From assembly GCF_004770765.1 (NCBI RefSeq), contig NZ_RQFK01000014.1, positions 62,001-126,000 on the forward strand: 64,000 nucleotides of DNA, read 5' to 3'. Below, piece by piece: positions 17,000 to 26,477 of this stretch (the first letter of the stretch is position 1; every line of letters begins with the position of its first letter). The translations under genes and the position numbers were made by a program. The notes below the pieces were generated by a model, which worked only from the letters and a program-made list of their open reading frames with translations, searched no databases and was not told the origin of the DNA. The DNA is from Leptospira noumeaensis (GTDB lineage Bacteria > Spirochaetota > Leptospiria > Leptospirales > Leptospiraceae).

Positions 17000-18955
17000 G
17001 TGACTCCGGTCTCCCGCACAGAAGCACATAGAGTTTTTGCCGACTTGTACCGTAAAACGCGGACACCGGAACACCAACAGCTCATTGATGAGGCCATTTT
17101 AAAATCAAACGACGTATTCATTCGTATTGATCTCATCCGAAAAGTAGATGAAGATTTTGAAAGTAAAAACAAACCCAAAAAAGAAGACAGTCGGGATCGT
17201 GGTCTTCCTGAAAAAGAACAACCAAGAAGAGAAGTCATTTCTCGCACTAATACTCCGGAACCTAAACCAAAACGTTCTAGTGACTTAGTCACAATCGATA
17301 GCGCCAAACAAAAACAAAACCCTGGAAAAAAAAGAGCCATTGAACAAAAGCAAGGTGGCGGTCTTCTTGCAGGATTGTTTGGTGGAGGAGCTGGAAACAC
17401 AAACAACTCGATTAGTAAATTTGCGAAAGAAACGGGAACCATTGACATTGGACTTTTTGGTAGGAACCCTACGATTTCCAATAATGTGGAAAAACTATTT
17501 CGTGGAATGAAAGAAGATGTTCTAATTCCCACCATCCAAGCCCTTCGTGTTTCCGAACAACAAGGATGGAGGATTTGGACTCCACTAGTTTACAATATCA
17601 TCAATAATTTTAATAAGTTTTTTAATTCCTTTGCATCGCTTGATGCACTTATCTTAGATAAAATATCCGCTGATATTTTTTTAGAACGTTCTCTCAAGAT
17701 GCAAATGTTTTATGTGCGTTTCCTTCAAAGAAACGATGCAAATGACATCATTCTTTCTAACCTTCCAGACATTGTTAAAATGGATGAGAAACTCACACCA
17801 AAACTTAGCAAAATTATGGAAGGAGTCAACTACGCACTCAACCTAGAAAACAACAAACCTAGGTTATCTGACGCCATCACTGCATTTTACATTGTAGCAA
17901 AGAAAAAAATGTTCACTTGGCCAGAGATTGTGGCTGATTTAAAAGTTCCTGCCATCCAAGAACATAAATTTCAAGCAGCCCGTGAAATACAAAAAGAAGT
18001 AGAGATCACGGTTGCTAAATTATCTGACGACATCAACACTCGAACTTTCAAAAAAGAAGAACTCGCAAATCTTCGCACACGTTATTTTTCAATCGATGAT
18101 AAAGGAAAAATCAGTTTCGATTTTCTGAATGTAGTTGTGGATGATTTTATGGCACACCATATGCCTGAATCGGCAAAAAGCCAAACTGTCAAAAATAGTT
18201 ACAAATCACAACCGCATAGACTCGTTTATCTTTTGTTACGTGATCTACAAACAGTCTATATCAACTTAATTGAAGGGTATGTTCGTCTTGGTGATAAAAA
18301 CCAAAACCAAGAACTCCTTATCATCCAACCAGGACTTTTTAGAAACGAAATTGACCAACTCAATTCGTTAGTTCGAACCATTGATAATTTTAATAAAAAA
18401 TTCCCAAGTTTCCAATATAGTTTTCAACAGTATGGAATGGATAACAGCACAGGGAATGCAGCAAATGATCAAATTGCAGGAACCATTGTCCTCGCCTTAC
18501 AAGAATCATCCGAATTTTTTGGAAGTTTTGCGGGAAAACTCAATATCATTGTAGAAAACCATTTGATGGCAAAAGCCACAGAAGCCAAAGGGAAAGTGAA
18601 CGATAAAATTTCCTCCACAAAGGACAAAGTCATTGAAGAAGTAAAAATTTCCCAAAGGTTCATCCCCCATTTTGACAAAGCTGTTGTGGCGAAAGAAAGA
18701 ATCAATGGGATGAAAGTGGAAGATGTTTTTGTTCAATTCACTAAGTATTTATATAACTATGCGGTCATTTTCAAAGATCCTGCAACCACATCTAAACTCA
18801 CAGCTCATCGCAAAATTGAACAAGAGCTCATTAAACTAAACAAAGAATACGAAAGGCTTACCTACTCTACGTTTAACAAAGAAACAGAAGGTAGTTCCGT
18901 ATCTTCTGAAAACCAGAGTTCTGATTCCATGGATGAATCGGAAGGAGAAACATGA
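17000..18955 (+). CDS. large spirochaete protein, DUF5312-like
   Basis: About 651 residues, cytoplasmic in appearance. A Lys/Glu/Pro-rich linker (about residues 55-110) and a glycine patch (GGGLLAGLFGGGAG) precede a long alpha-helical region without membrane segments. I associate this with a spirochaete-restricted uncharacterised family (DUF5312); the assignment is from memory of its layout. The start is GTG 17000, five bases after AAAAGGAG, rather than GTG 16994, which lies within the ribosome site. Its last bases ATGA overlap trpS, so translation is coupled. Confidence 0.7.
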   Translation: MTPVSRTEAHRVFADLYRKTRTPEHQQLIDEAILKSNDVFIRIDLIRKVDEDFESKNKPKKEDSRDRGLPEKEQPRREVISRTNTPEPKPKRSSDLVTIDSAKQKQNPGKKRAIEQKQGGGLLAGLFGGGAGNTNNSISKFAKETGTIDIGLFGRNPTISNNVEKLFRGMKEDVLIPTIQALRVSEQQGWRIWTPLVYNIINNFNKFFNSFASLDALILDKISADIFLERSLKMQMFYVRFLQRNDANDIILSNLPDIVKMDEKLTPKLSKIMEGVNYALNLENNKPRLSDAITAFYIVAKKKMFTWPEIVADLKVPAIQEHKFQAAREIQKEVEITVAKLSDDINTRTFKKEELANLRTRYFSIDDKGKISFDFLNVVVDDFMAHHMPESAKSQTVKNSYKSQPHRLVYLLLRDLQTVYINLIEGYVRLGDKNQNQELLIIQPGLFRNEIDQLNSLVRTIDNFNKKFPSFQYSFQQYGMDNSTGNAANDQIAGTIVLALQESSEFFGSFAGKLNIIVENHLMAKATEAKGKVNDKISSTKDKVIEEVKISQRFIPHFDKAVVAKERINGMKVEDVFVQFTKYLYNYAVIFKDPATTSKLTAHRKIEQELIKLNKEYERLTYSTFNKETEGSSVSSENQSSDSMDESEGET

Positions 18956-19920
18956 GAGTCCTTACTGGATTACAACCATCAGGCAAACTTCATTTAGGTA
19001 ATTATTTTTCTGCGATTAAAAAAATCTTGGACTACCAATCCAAAGAAGATTTGTTTCTCTTCATTGCCAATTTACATGCACTCACTACATTTAGATCTAA
19101 AGAAGAACTAAGAACCTTCACCATAGAATGTGCAATCGACTTACTCGCACTAGGTGTTGATCCAAAAAAATCCGTCTTCTGGGTTCAAAGTGATGTTCCC
19201 CAAGTGACTGAACTCACTTGGTATCTTTCTCAATCCATCACAGTGTCTCAATTACAACTGGCTCATTCTTTTAAAGACAAAGTGGCCAAAGGTTTTGTTC
19301 CAGGTGCCGGACTTTTTACTTATCCTGTGCTCATGGCAAGTGACATCTTACTTTTTTCTGCAGAAAAAGTTCCCGTAGGAAAAGACCAAAAACAACATTT
19401 GGAATTTGCTCGTGACATTGCCGAAAGATTCAACACTCAATTTGGACAGGCATTAATCATCCCAGAACCAGACATTGATGAAAACACAGCCACAATACCA
19501 GGTGTAGACGGGGCAAAGATGTCCAAGTCTTACCAAAACACCATCGACTTCTTTGGAACCGAAAAAGAAATCAAAAAGAAAGTGATGTCGATTGTGAGTG
19601 ATTCGAAGGCCGTAGAAGACCCAAAAGATCCGGAATCCTCTGTTATCTTTCAAATCCATTCTCTTTTTCTTTCCCCTTCAGAAAAAACCTCCCAAATGGA
19701 AAAATACAAACGAGGTGGGGTGGGATATGGAGATCTCAAAAAAGATCTACTCGAATCTATCCTAAATCATTTTGCCCCTTTCCGGAGAAAACGAGAAGAA
19801 CTGGCACAAAACTTAGATTATGTGCATCAGGTTCTAAAAGAAGGAAAAGAAAAAGCAAAAATCGTTGCAGAATCCAAACTTGAAGACGTTAGAAAAACTC
19901 TGGGTATCTACCCTTTTTAA
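18952..19920 (+). CDS. trpS: tryptophanyl-tRNA synthetase
   Basis: Charges tRNA-Trp. Class I signatures are clear: GLQPSGKLHLGNYFSAI (HIGH region) and VDGAKMSKSYQN (KMSKS). 322 residues is the normal bacterial length. ATGA overlap with the preceding gene. No Trp-rich leader or T-box-like structure lies upstream, since translation is coupled to a coding gene. Confidence 0.97.
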   Translation: MRVLTGLQPSGKLHLGNYFSAIKKILDYQSKEDLFLFIANLHALTTFRSKEELRTFTIECAIDLLALGVDPKKSVFWVQSDVPQVTELTWYLSQSITVSQLQLAHSFKDKVAKGFVPGAGLFTYPVLMASDILLFSAEKVPVGKDQKQHLEFARDIAERFNTQFGQALIIPEPDIDENTATIPGVDGAKMSKSYQNTIDFFGTEKEIKKKVMSIVSDSKAVEDPKDPESSVIFQIHSLFLSPSEKTSQMEKYKRGGVGYGDLKKDLLESILNHFAPFRRKREELAQNLDYVHQVLKEGKEKAKIVAESKLEDVRKTLGIYPF

Positions 19921-19962
19921 TTTCTAAAGAACCAAACTCACTTTCCATTTACCTCTCTGGAT

Positions 19963-21792
19963 ATGAAACCGGAGATTTACTTACTCCCCAGATCCGATTT
20001 CGGTTGGTTCTGTTTGGGAATTTGTAACAGTGCATTTTTCCTAAAACTCGGCTGCCAAATACCCGGTTTTCATTCTTTTCTCCTCTTAATCTTTCTCTCT
20101 TTATTTTTCCTTTATTCCCTCCTTCCTCAAATGGCAACGCATAGAAACGACAATCGAATTTATCTCTGTTTGATCTCATCCCTTCTTTTTTTGTTAATTG
20201 CTAATTTACAGGTTAGTCCAAGTCCAAGAACCATAAATCCCAGTTTCCGCTCCTATTTAGAATCCCAAATCAAAAAGTCACCACTTAGTAAATTTGAATC
20301 GCGAATCGTTATGGGTTTGGTCACTGGATCCACAAAAGAAATCCCAGGAAGTTTCAAAGAAATGGCAAAAGAATCTGGCATCTTACATTTGTTTGCTGCT
20401 TCTGGATTACATTTGGGGATTTTTATTGGTTCTTTACAATTTATAGGAAATCTCTGTTTTACCAAAAACAAATGGATTTCTCTTATACTTTCTCTAGGAC
20501 TCGGTTTTATTTATTTGGCAGCTTTGGATTTTCCAGTTTCTTTTTTAAGAGCCTATCTTTTTGTTTTTTTATCTCTTACAGCTTCTCTGTTTTACAGAAA
20601 AATTGGGCCAGCAGATTTACTTGTGATCTCTTCAGCCTGCGTTGCCTTTTTCCTATTTTACGATTTTTTAAGTATTGGTTTTTTATTATCCTTTGGGGCA
20701 GTTTTTGGTATTTTTTTTATCAAACCCTGTTTTGATTTTTGTTTTCTTCCCAAATCCAAATCTTTTTTGAAAGAAAATCTCCACTTAACACTTGCTTGTT
20801 CCCTGTGTAGTTTTCCCGTTTTAGTTTATTACTTTCGGTCTTTTTCTTTTGGAGGGATTGGAATCAATTTTTTGTTAGTTCCATTGGCGGGAATTCTTTT
20901 GCCCACGCTGTATTTGAGTTTGTTTTTACAAAGCCTTGTTCCCACATTTCTTGTAGAATCAATTTCCTCTTGGATTTGGGTTCCGGCTTCTTTCGAATTA
21001 TCCTTATTCTTAAAATTATTTTCTTGGATCTCTTTCCATGCCAGGGGTTACCAAACTTGGGCCACAGTCCCAACGGGACTTTGTTTGGTTTCTATCTTCC
21101 TCATTTTTTGTTTCACTTTTTATCCCAAACTCAAAATGAAACACATACCTATTTTAAAATTTTCTCTATACCTTCTTCCCTGTTTATTTTTTGTTTTATC
21201 GTATTTTTTTCCGAGAGAAAAAATCCCCGGTTTAGAAACCAAATCGGGGAAAAGAAACCTTTCTCTCCGCTTGGAGGATCATTTATACGTATTTGGGAAA
21301 TGTGATTCTAAAAAAATATTAGAACCGTCACCCGGATCTCCACCACCGAAAAAAATATCATTTGAAAGTGAAACTTGTTTGCAAGGGATTCTTTCCCAAA
21401 TGTCTAAATATCAAATAACGGATGTTTATTGGCATGGTTCCAAACAGGAATTGGATTGGATCTCACACTTCCAATTGCCCATAAAACCAGTAAGAACCGA
21501 AATCCTCGGAGCTAGTATGAATCCAGGTTTTTCCATCCTTCGTTTTGATGGGAACCCCAAAGAGGTAGACCAGTTTCTAAAACAAACAAAACTTGTTAAT
21601 CAATCACAAAAGGATCCTAATTGGAAAGGAGTTTTACTTTTGGACTTTCCTCCATGGAAAAAAAAGGAAGCGAAAGAATGGATCCAATACCAAAAACTAC
21701 TTGGGATTTCCACTGCCTGGAAAATGATACTCGTTGAGGATAGTTTTGAAATCCCCTTACGCCACCATCTCCAATATCCAGACCTTCTTTGA
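19963..21792 (+). CDS. ComEC/Rec2-related membrane channel
   Basis: Related to the inner-membrane DNA-uptake channel. About ten hydrophobic helices cover residues 10-410. The competence-domain hallmark is GILHLFAASGLHLGIFIGSL (cf. H-L-L/F-A-x-SGLH-x-G), preceded by ESRIVMGLVTGSTKEIP. The canonical C-terminal metallo-beta-lactamase domain (HxHxDH) is absent: the last 190 residues (e.g. ITDVYWHGSKQELDWISHF) keep no metal motif. Spirochaete DNA uptake is not established, so the role may differ. Weak ribosome site. Its end overlaps rsmA by 47 bp. Confidence 0.8.
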   Translation: MKPEIYLLPRSDFGWFCLGICNSAFFLKLGCQIPGFHSFLLLIFLSLFFLYSLLPQMATHRNDNRIYLCLISSLLFLLIANLQVSPSPRTINPSFRSYLESQIKKSPLSKFESRIVMGLVTGSTKEIPGSFKEMAKESGILHLFAASGLHLGIFIGSLQFIGNLCFTKNKWISLILSLGLGFIYLAALDFPVSFLRAYLFVFLSLTASLFYRKIGPADLLVISSACVAFFLFYDFLSIGFLLSFGAVFGIFFIKPCFDFCFLPKSKSFLKENLHLTLACSLCSFPVLVYYFRSFSFGGIGINFLLVPLAGILLPTLYLSLFLQSLVPTFLVESISSWIWVPASFELSLFLKLFSWISFHARGYQTWATVPTGLCLVSIFLIFCFTFYPKLKMKHIPILKFSLYLLPCLFFVLSYFFPREKIPGLETKSGKRNLSLRLEDHLYVFGKCDSKKILEPSPGSPPPKKISFESETCLQGILSQMSKYQITDVYWHGSKQELDWISHFQLPIKPVRTEILGASMNPGFSILRFDGNPKEVDQFLKQTKLVNQSQKDPNWKGVLLLDFPPWKKKEAKEWIQYQKLLGISTAWKMILVEDSFEIPLRHHLQYPDLL

Positions 21793-22621
21793 AGCCAAAG
21801 GCATAAGGGCCCAAAAGAAATTTGGACAAAACTTTCTCATTGACCAAAACATAGTCAATTTCATTGTGAACTCCACCGAATCATTGTTAACCAAAGATAT
21901 CACTTTGGCAGAAATTGGAATTGGTCTCGGAACTTTAACCTATCCCGTCCTCGGTTTGGACAAAAAAACCTACCTTTTTGAAATCGATCATGCCTACATC
22001 CAATTGGCTAAGGAAGAAATTTTACCTAAATTTCCCAAAGCACTGTTATTTGAAGGGGATGCATTAGAAAATCTTTTCCATATCTATCAGGAAAATGTTT
22101 TTGTATTCGGGAACTTACCATACCACCTAACAACAGAAATCATCAACACCCTTGTCATTCATTGTAGAAATTTCCAAGGGGGAATTTTTATGGTGCAGAA
22201 AGAATTTGCAGAACGCCTTGTGAAAGAAACTTCGTCTTTATCTGTATTTCTCTCTGCGTTCTGTGATGTGAAGTATCTGAAAACTGTGCATAAAAACTGT
22301 TTTTTTCCAATCCCCAAAATCCACTCGGCCCTCATCCTTTTAAAACCCAAAAGCCAATCAAAACCAATGGAATGGCGACTAGAAACAGAAAGAGAAATAG
22401 AACTCTGGTCACGGATGTTACGCACTCTCTTTTGGGGGAAACGAAAACAAATCCAAGTAAGCCTCAGAGAATCACCTTTTTCGGAAGACCCAGTGTTTCG
22501 TGAAGCACTAGGAAAAGCCATTCAGTCAGCAGGGGTTCCACCTACGGCAAGACCTGAAGAATTGAACCGTGAACAATTTCTGACTTTGGGTCAACATTTG
22601 CTTGACCATTTGTCAAAATGA
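21746..22621 (+). CDS. rsmA: 16S rRNA dimethyladenosine transferase
   Basis: Dimethylates two adjacent adenines (A1518/A1519 in E. coli numbering) near the 3' end of 16S rRNA; loss typically gives kasugamycin resistance. Motifs: KKFGQNFLID at the N-terminus, SAM motif I AEIGIGLGTL, acidic FEIDHAY, catalytic GNLPYHLTTEII, and FFPIPKIHSALI. The start is TTG 21746 with GAGGA five bases upstream, giving MKSPYATISNIQ; the longer TTG at 21734 overlaps that ribosome site. It begins inside the comEC-like gene. Confidence 0.95.
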   Translation: MKSPYATISNIQTFFEAKGIRAQKKFGQNFLIDQNIVNFIVNSTESLLTKDITLAEIGIGLGTLTYPVLGLDKKTYLFEIDHAYIQLAKEEILPKFPKALLFEGDALENLFHIYQENVFVFGNLPYHLTTEIINTLVIHCRNFQGGIFMVQKEFAERLVKETSSLSVFLSAFCDVKYLKTVHKNCFFPIPKIHSALILLKPKSQSKPMEWRLETEREIELWSRMLRTLFWGKRKQIQVSLRESPFSEDPVFREALGKAIQSAGVPPTARPEELNREQFLTLGQHLLDHLSK

Positions 22622-22640
22622 TGGCAAAATTATTTCCGCC

Positions 22641-23882
22641 ATGTTCGAGAATTTCACACCTCCGCCCATCGTTACCTACGCCATCCCGGTATTCTTCCTA
22701 CTCATTGGAATCGAAGTTTACATCGGATACCGCAAAAACAAAGCCCTCTACCGGCTAAACGATTCCATCGCTGACTTAAGTACAGGGATCATCTCCCAAA
22801 TCTGGGGACTTTTCCAAAAAGGAATTGGACTTTTTGCTTATTTTTATATCTACGAACATTTCCGTTTTTTCGAATTTGCACTTACCAACCCATGGGCTTG
22901 GGTTCTCTGTATTGTTGGTCAGGATTTTTGTTACTACTGGTCCCACCGTTTGGCCCACGAAGTCAATATCCTTTGGGCAGGACATGTCATCCACCACCAC
23001 AGCGAAGAATACAATTTGGTAGTGGCCCTCCGCCAAACCGGACTCGGTGGGATTGTCTCTTGGATTTTTTATGTTCCTTTGGCTCTAGTCGGATTCCATC
23101 CTTGGATGTATCTTGCTAGCGGACAAATCAACCTAGTGTATCAATTCTGGGTTCACACCAAAGCTGTGGGTAAAATTGGAAAAATTGGAGAATACCTTCT
23201 TTCCACTCCTTCCCACCACAGAGTCCACCATGCGATTAACCCCATCTATATAGATAAAAACCACGGTGGGATCTTTATCATTTTTGATCGTATGTTTGGA
23301 ACCTTCCGCGAAGAAACAGAACCTTGTGTATATGGAACAGTGAAACCCCTTCGTAGTTTCAATCCTGTTTATGCTAATTTTCATTACTACTGGGAACTCA
23401 TCAAACAAGCAGCGAGTGCTCCCTATTTCTTAGATAAAATTAAGGTCTTTTTCAAACCGCCAGGTTGGTATCCAAGAGAAGGCACAAAACCTTCTGGATT
23501 TTTACCCATCCCGGAAGTCAGTCCCGAGTCCTTCCATAAGTACGATCCGAAACCAAACACCGAAGTAAGAGCTTATACAACCACTTGGTTTGTTCTGGTT
23601 CTCCTTTTGTCTTTTGCCTTCCTTCTCTTTGTGGGAAAATTCGCTTTGATTTCCCAAATCCTTGTGACCGTTTGGGTGACCCTTTCTTTACTCGCCATCA
23701 ATGCCCTCATTGAAGGGAAATCCTGGGCCGGAGCCATGGAAATCACAAGGCTTCTGTTTGGATTTCTTGTCATTGGTTACTTTGATGTGGGCTGGGCCTA
23801 CTATGCGATTGGGATTGTTTGCCTCCTTGTTGCAGGAATCTACCTCTACCGTACGAGCGGACAAAAAGCCCAAGCCGCTTAG
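22641..23882 (+). CDS. sterol desaturase / fatty acid hydroxylase family
   Basis: Integral-membrane di-iron oxygenase family. Four or five N-terminal helices carry the histidine clusters SHRLAHE, HVIHHHSEEYN and HRVHHAIN, in the usual order. The C-terminal 120 residues add further helices (FVLVLLLSFAFLLFVGKF etc.), making 413 residues, longer than minimal members, in the manner of the bacterial SDR-like alkylglycerol monooxygenase group. Substrate (lipid, carotenoid or ether lipid) cannot be told. Start taken as ATG 22641; the frame extends to TTG 22602 overlapping rsmA. Ended by a perfect hairpin. Confidence 0.85.
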   Translation: MFENFTPPPIVTYAIPVFFLLIGIEVYIGYRKNKALYRLNDSIADLSTGIISQIWGLFQKGIGLFAYFYIYEHFRFFEFALTNPWAWVLCIVGQDFCYYWSHRLAHEVNILWAGHVIHHHSEEYNLVVALRQTGLGGIVSWIFYVPLALVGFHPWMYLASGQINLVYQFWVHTKAVGKIGKIGEYLLSTPSHHRVHHAINPIYIDKNHGGIFIIFDRMFGTFREETEPCVYGTVKPLRSFNPVYANFHYYWELIKQAASAPYFLDKIKVFFKPPGWYPREGTKPSGFLPIPEVSPESFHKYDPKPNTEVRAYTTTWFVLVLLLSFAFLLFVGKFALISQILVTVWVTLSLLAINALIEGKSWAGAMEITRLLFGFLVIGYFDVGWAYYAIGIVCLLVAGIYLYRTSGQKAQAA

Positions 23883-23917
23883 CCGCCGTTTTCTCCGAAA
23901 GATCCGAACAAACTTCC

Positions 23918-23947
23918 TTCCTACCAGAAAGATTCTGGTAGGAATTT
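23918..23947 (+). terminator. terminator after sterol desaturase gene
   Basis: Perfect 12-bp stem TTCCTACCAGAA / TTCTGGTAGGAA with a 3-base loop AGA, followed by TTT. The T-tract is short but the stem is very stable. Confidence 0.75.
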
Positions 23948-24025
23948 GTGATTTCCTAAAGTAAACACTGTTCTCTAAACATTTTCCTTACGGAAAAACG
24001 GATGACCTAAAAACCACTCTCAGTG

Positions 24026-24038
24026 TTATGTCACATAA
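24026..24038. promoter_or_regulatory. 13-bp palindrome upstream of the M23 gene
   Basis: TTATGT-C-ACATAA is a perfect inverted repeat about 100 bp before the M23 peptidase start. It could be an operator of the FNR/CRP size class, but no matching consensus or promoter could be assigned. Confidence 0.3.
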
Positions 24039-24135
24039 ATGCCATGAATGAGGCGGATTCACCGATCGTTCCCCTTGACCGAACGAGGCCCCGTGAGAAT
24101 TTGGCATTGCACCATAGTTTTTGAGGCGAAATGAG

Positions 24136-24921
24136 ATGAAGCGAAACCGAAGTTACTATATCATTCTAGTCCTAATCCTGTTTGTAGTGACCTACTCCGC
24201 CTATGCGGCCTACCAGAAGCAAAAAAATGGTCCTGTTTTTTTGGACAACCATGTCTTCCAACGTTATAACGAGCAGTGGGGACTTTGGGTCGACCTAAAC
24301 GCCGAGAGAAAAAGCCTTCTCGAAAAAGCTTCCGAGTTTGGAATCCTAGCCCAAGAGGTGATGGAGATCAACAACCTAAAAGAAGCAGATCTAAAACGTT
24401 TGAAACGCTCTATATTTTTTCCTTACTCAGCAGAATACATGCGGGGACTCCAAGAAAAGGAACTCTTTCGCGAAACTGTTGAATCTCCCATTGACCAATT
24501 CATTTGGCCGGTTCTTCCCAATCACAAATCTCGAATTTCTTCTCGGATTGGAAGGCGTTGGAACACCTGGCATACGGGTTTAGACATTGCCATTCCTAAA
24601 AACTCCATTGTCCTTGCTGCTGCCGACGGGGTGGTGGAAGAAGCAAACCGAAGTGGTGACTATGGTTTGGCAGTCAAAATTTACCACCATGACATGAACC
24701 ACTTTCATACCGTTTATGGACACAACCAAGAGTTACTTGTGAAACCTGGCGATGTAGTTCGTAAAGGACAAATCATTGCATTCTCTGGAAATACAGGGAA
24801 GTCAACTGGTCCTCATGTTCACTTTGAAGTTCGATTCCATAACGTGTACCTCAATCCAGAAAACTTTCTCACTCCGTATGAAGAAGGTGTTGCCACAAGC
24901 ATCGTAGGATTTGCAGACTAA
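24136..24921 (+). CDS. M23 family metallopeptidase (LytM type)
   Basis: Probable envelope peptidoglycan endopeptidase or divisome activator. N-terminal membrane anchor (YYIILVLILFVVTYSAY), a LysM-like or helical spacer, then the LytM domain: RWNTWHTGLDIAIP supplies the first Zn ligands (HxxxD), VYGHNQELLVKPGDVVRKGQ the core turn, and GKSTGPHVHFEVRF the HxH pair. All Zn ligands are present, so it should be active. Start ATG 24136, with GAGG nine bases upstream, in preference to TTG 24121. Confidence 0.9.
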   Translation: MKRNRSYYIILVLILFVVTYSAYAAYQKQKNGPVFLDNHVFQRYNEQWGLWVDLNAERKSLLEKASEFGILAQEVMEINNLKEADLKRLKRSIFFPYSAEYMRGLQEKELFRETVESPIDQFIWPVLPNHKSRISSRIGRRWNTWHTGLDIAIPKNSIVLAAADGVVEEANRSGDYGLAVKIYHHDMNHFHTVYGHNQELLVKPGDVVRKGQIIAFSGNTGKSTGPHVHFEVRFHNVYLNPENFLTPYEEGVATSIVGFAD

Positions 24922-24927
24922 GTATTA

Positions 24928-25755
24928 GTGACGAACCTGACAAAGAATAGTTGGACGGACGAAATTTTCGACCGTCTGACAACCATCATACCAAAAGCTC
25001 CAGGCCTTGCCTGTTTTGATTTCGACAACACACTCATCCGTAACGACTTTGGTGAAAAAATCATGGAAGAACTCCTTCATGATGGACTTATCTACGTACA
25101 AAAAGATCTATCTGATTTTTTTCGTGATAAAGAAACATGGAAGGATCATACCAAGTTAGAAACTACCGAAAAAGAAAGATTAATTTGGGAAGAATACAGC
25201 TACCAACTTAAAGAATACGGAATCGAAACGGGATACCGTTGGACTAGTTTTATCTTCCAAGGAATGAACCAAAACGAATACTATGAAGTGTCTAGACGCA
25301 CTTGGGAAAGAGTCAACATTCCTAACAGTGATTCGGGTGTATTTCCACAAGTGGAAATGAAAGACCTCATTGGTTATTTAAATTACCACCATTGGACTGT
25401 TTATATTGTGACTGCTTCCCCAGAACCTGGAATTGCTGCAGTTTCCCATTTTTTTCCTGTAGAAGAATCCAAAGTGATCGGGATGAGACAAGAGTTAGGT
25501 GAAGATGGAAAATACTCACACAAACTGATTGAACCTTATACCTATGGGGATGGAAAAGTCAAAGCCATAGAAGAAAGGATTGGTGTGTATCCAGACTTAG
25601 CTTTTGGAGATTCTTTTAATGACTATCCTATGCTTTGCCGGGCCAAACAAATGGCAGTGGGCATCAACCGTGACAATCCTGAATTTGCCAAAGCTTGTTC
25701 CGAAAAGGGAATTTATGTCCAACCTTATTTTACCTTTCCACCAGTATTCACATGA
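24928..25755 (+). CDS. HAD-IB family phosphatase
   Basis: Haloacid-dehalogenase phosphatase, SerB/phosphocholine-phosphatase-like. Motif I ACFDFDNTLIRND, motif II VYIVTASPEPG, Lys region DGKVKAIEER and motif III LAFGDSFNDYPML are all intact. A helical cap lies between motifs I and II. Starts at GTG 24928, 6 bp after the M23 gene, without a clear ribosome site. Ends in an ATGA overlap with rsmI. Substrate unknown. Confidence 0.88.
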   Translation: MTNLTKNSWTDEIFDRLTTIIPKAPGLACFDFDNTLIRNDFGEKIMEELLHDGLIYVQKDLSDFFRDKETWKDHTKLETTEKERLIWEEYSYQLKEYGIETGYRWTSFIFQGMNQNEYYEVSRRTWERVNIPNSDSGVFPQVEMKDLIGYLNYHHWTVYIVTASPEPGIAAVSHFFPVEESKVIGMRQELGEDGKYSHKLIEPYTYGDGKVKAIEERIGVYPDLAFGDSFNDYPMLCRAKQMAVGINRDNPEFAKACSEKGIYVQPYFTFPPVFT

Positions 25756-26438
25756 ACCGACTCTATTTAGTATCTAATTCCATTGGGAATGACGCCGACA
25801 TCCCTCCTCGCACCAAAACCTTATTAGAAGAAGCCGACTGGATCATTGGTGAGGAACAAAGAACGACCTCAACGATACTGAAAAAGTTAGGAATCGCAAA
25901 ACCATTTGATCTACTCAACGAACACACTTCTCGTAAAGAGATGGATGAAATTGGGATGAAACTGGCGACTACAAAAAGAACCTGCCTCATTTCTGATTCA
26001 GGAAGTCCAGGCCTCGAAGATCCAGGCAAATGGCTTGTCCCTCTGGCATGGGAAATGGGTGTGGAAGTTCGTTCGGCTCCAGGTCCAACAGCCCTCGTCG
26101 CAGCCCTCACAAGTTCCGGATTTGCCACCTCCCCCTTTCTATTTTTGGGATTTTTGCCACGAGAAGAAAAGGAAAGAGAAAGGACTCTCAAACAATACTT
26201 GGGTCTTGGGATCACCATTGCCTTTTATGAAACCGCCTACCGAGCCAAACACTGCTTAGAAACCTTGTCAAAAATTCTCCCAGGCGACCGTCAGATTTTT
26301 CTTGCCCTTGGGATTTCCATGGCGAGCGAAACCAGCTACCGAGGTTCGGCCAAAGAAATTCATAAAAAATTTCCACAAGGCCTAAAACTCCCCCCGGTCT
26401 TTGTGATTGAAGAGAAAAAAGAAAGGTCGAAACGATAG
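25752..26438 (+). CDS. rsmI: 16S rRNA (cytidine-2'-O)-methyltransferase RsmI family
   Basis: SAM-dependent tetrapyrrole-methylase-fold enzyme that 2'-O-methylates a decoding-centre cytidine (C1402 in E. coli). MNRLYLVSNSIGNDADIPPRT at the start, ISDSGSPGLEDPG (GDAG-like SAM motif), SAPGPTALVAALTSSG and FLGFLPREEKER are characteristic. At 228 residues it is a little short for RsmI, and the N-terminal and C-terminal motifs deviate, so it may belong to the SAM-methyltransferase subgroup beside RsmI. The ATG overlaps the HAD stop (ATGA). Confidence 0.78.
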   Translation: MNRLYLVSNSIGNDADIPPRTKTLLEEADWIIGEEQRTTSTILKKLGIAKPFDLLNEHTSRKEMDEIGMKLATTKRTCLISDSGSPGLEDPGKWLVPLAWEMGVEVRSAPGPTALVAALTSSGFATSPFLFLGFLPREEKERERTLKQYLGLGITIAFYETAYRAKHCLETLSKILPGDRQIFLALGISMASETSYRGSAKEIHKKFPQGLKLPPVFVIEEKKERSKR

Positions 26439-26477
26439 TTTCTTGACAGTACCTCTGTTATATTGGACGCTTGGACA

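Noticed and set aside
24044..24124. 26-codon ORF upstream of the M23 peptidase
   Set aside because: No ribosome site, arginine/proline-rich content without pattern and no coupling overlap; probably chance.
26443..26464. TTGACA followed by TATATT before the HTH-cupin gene
   Set aside because: The spacer is only 10 bases, far from the 16-18 needed for a sigma-70 promoter.
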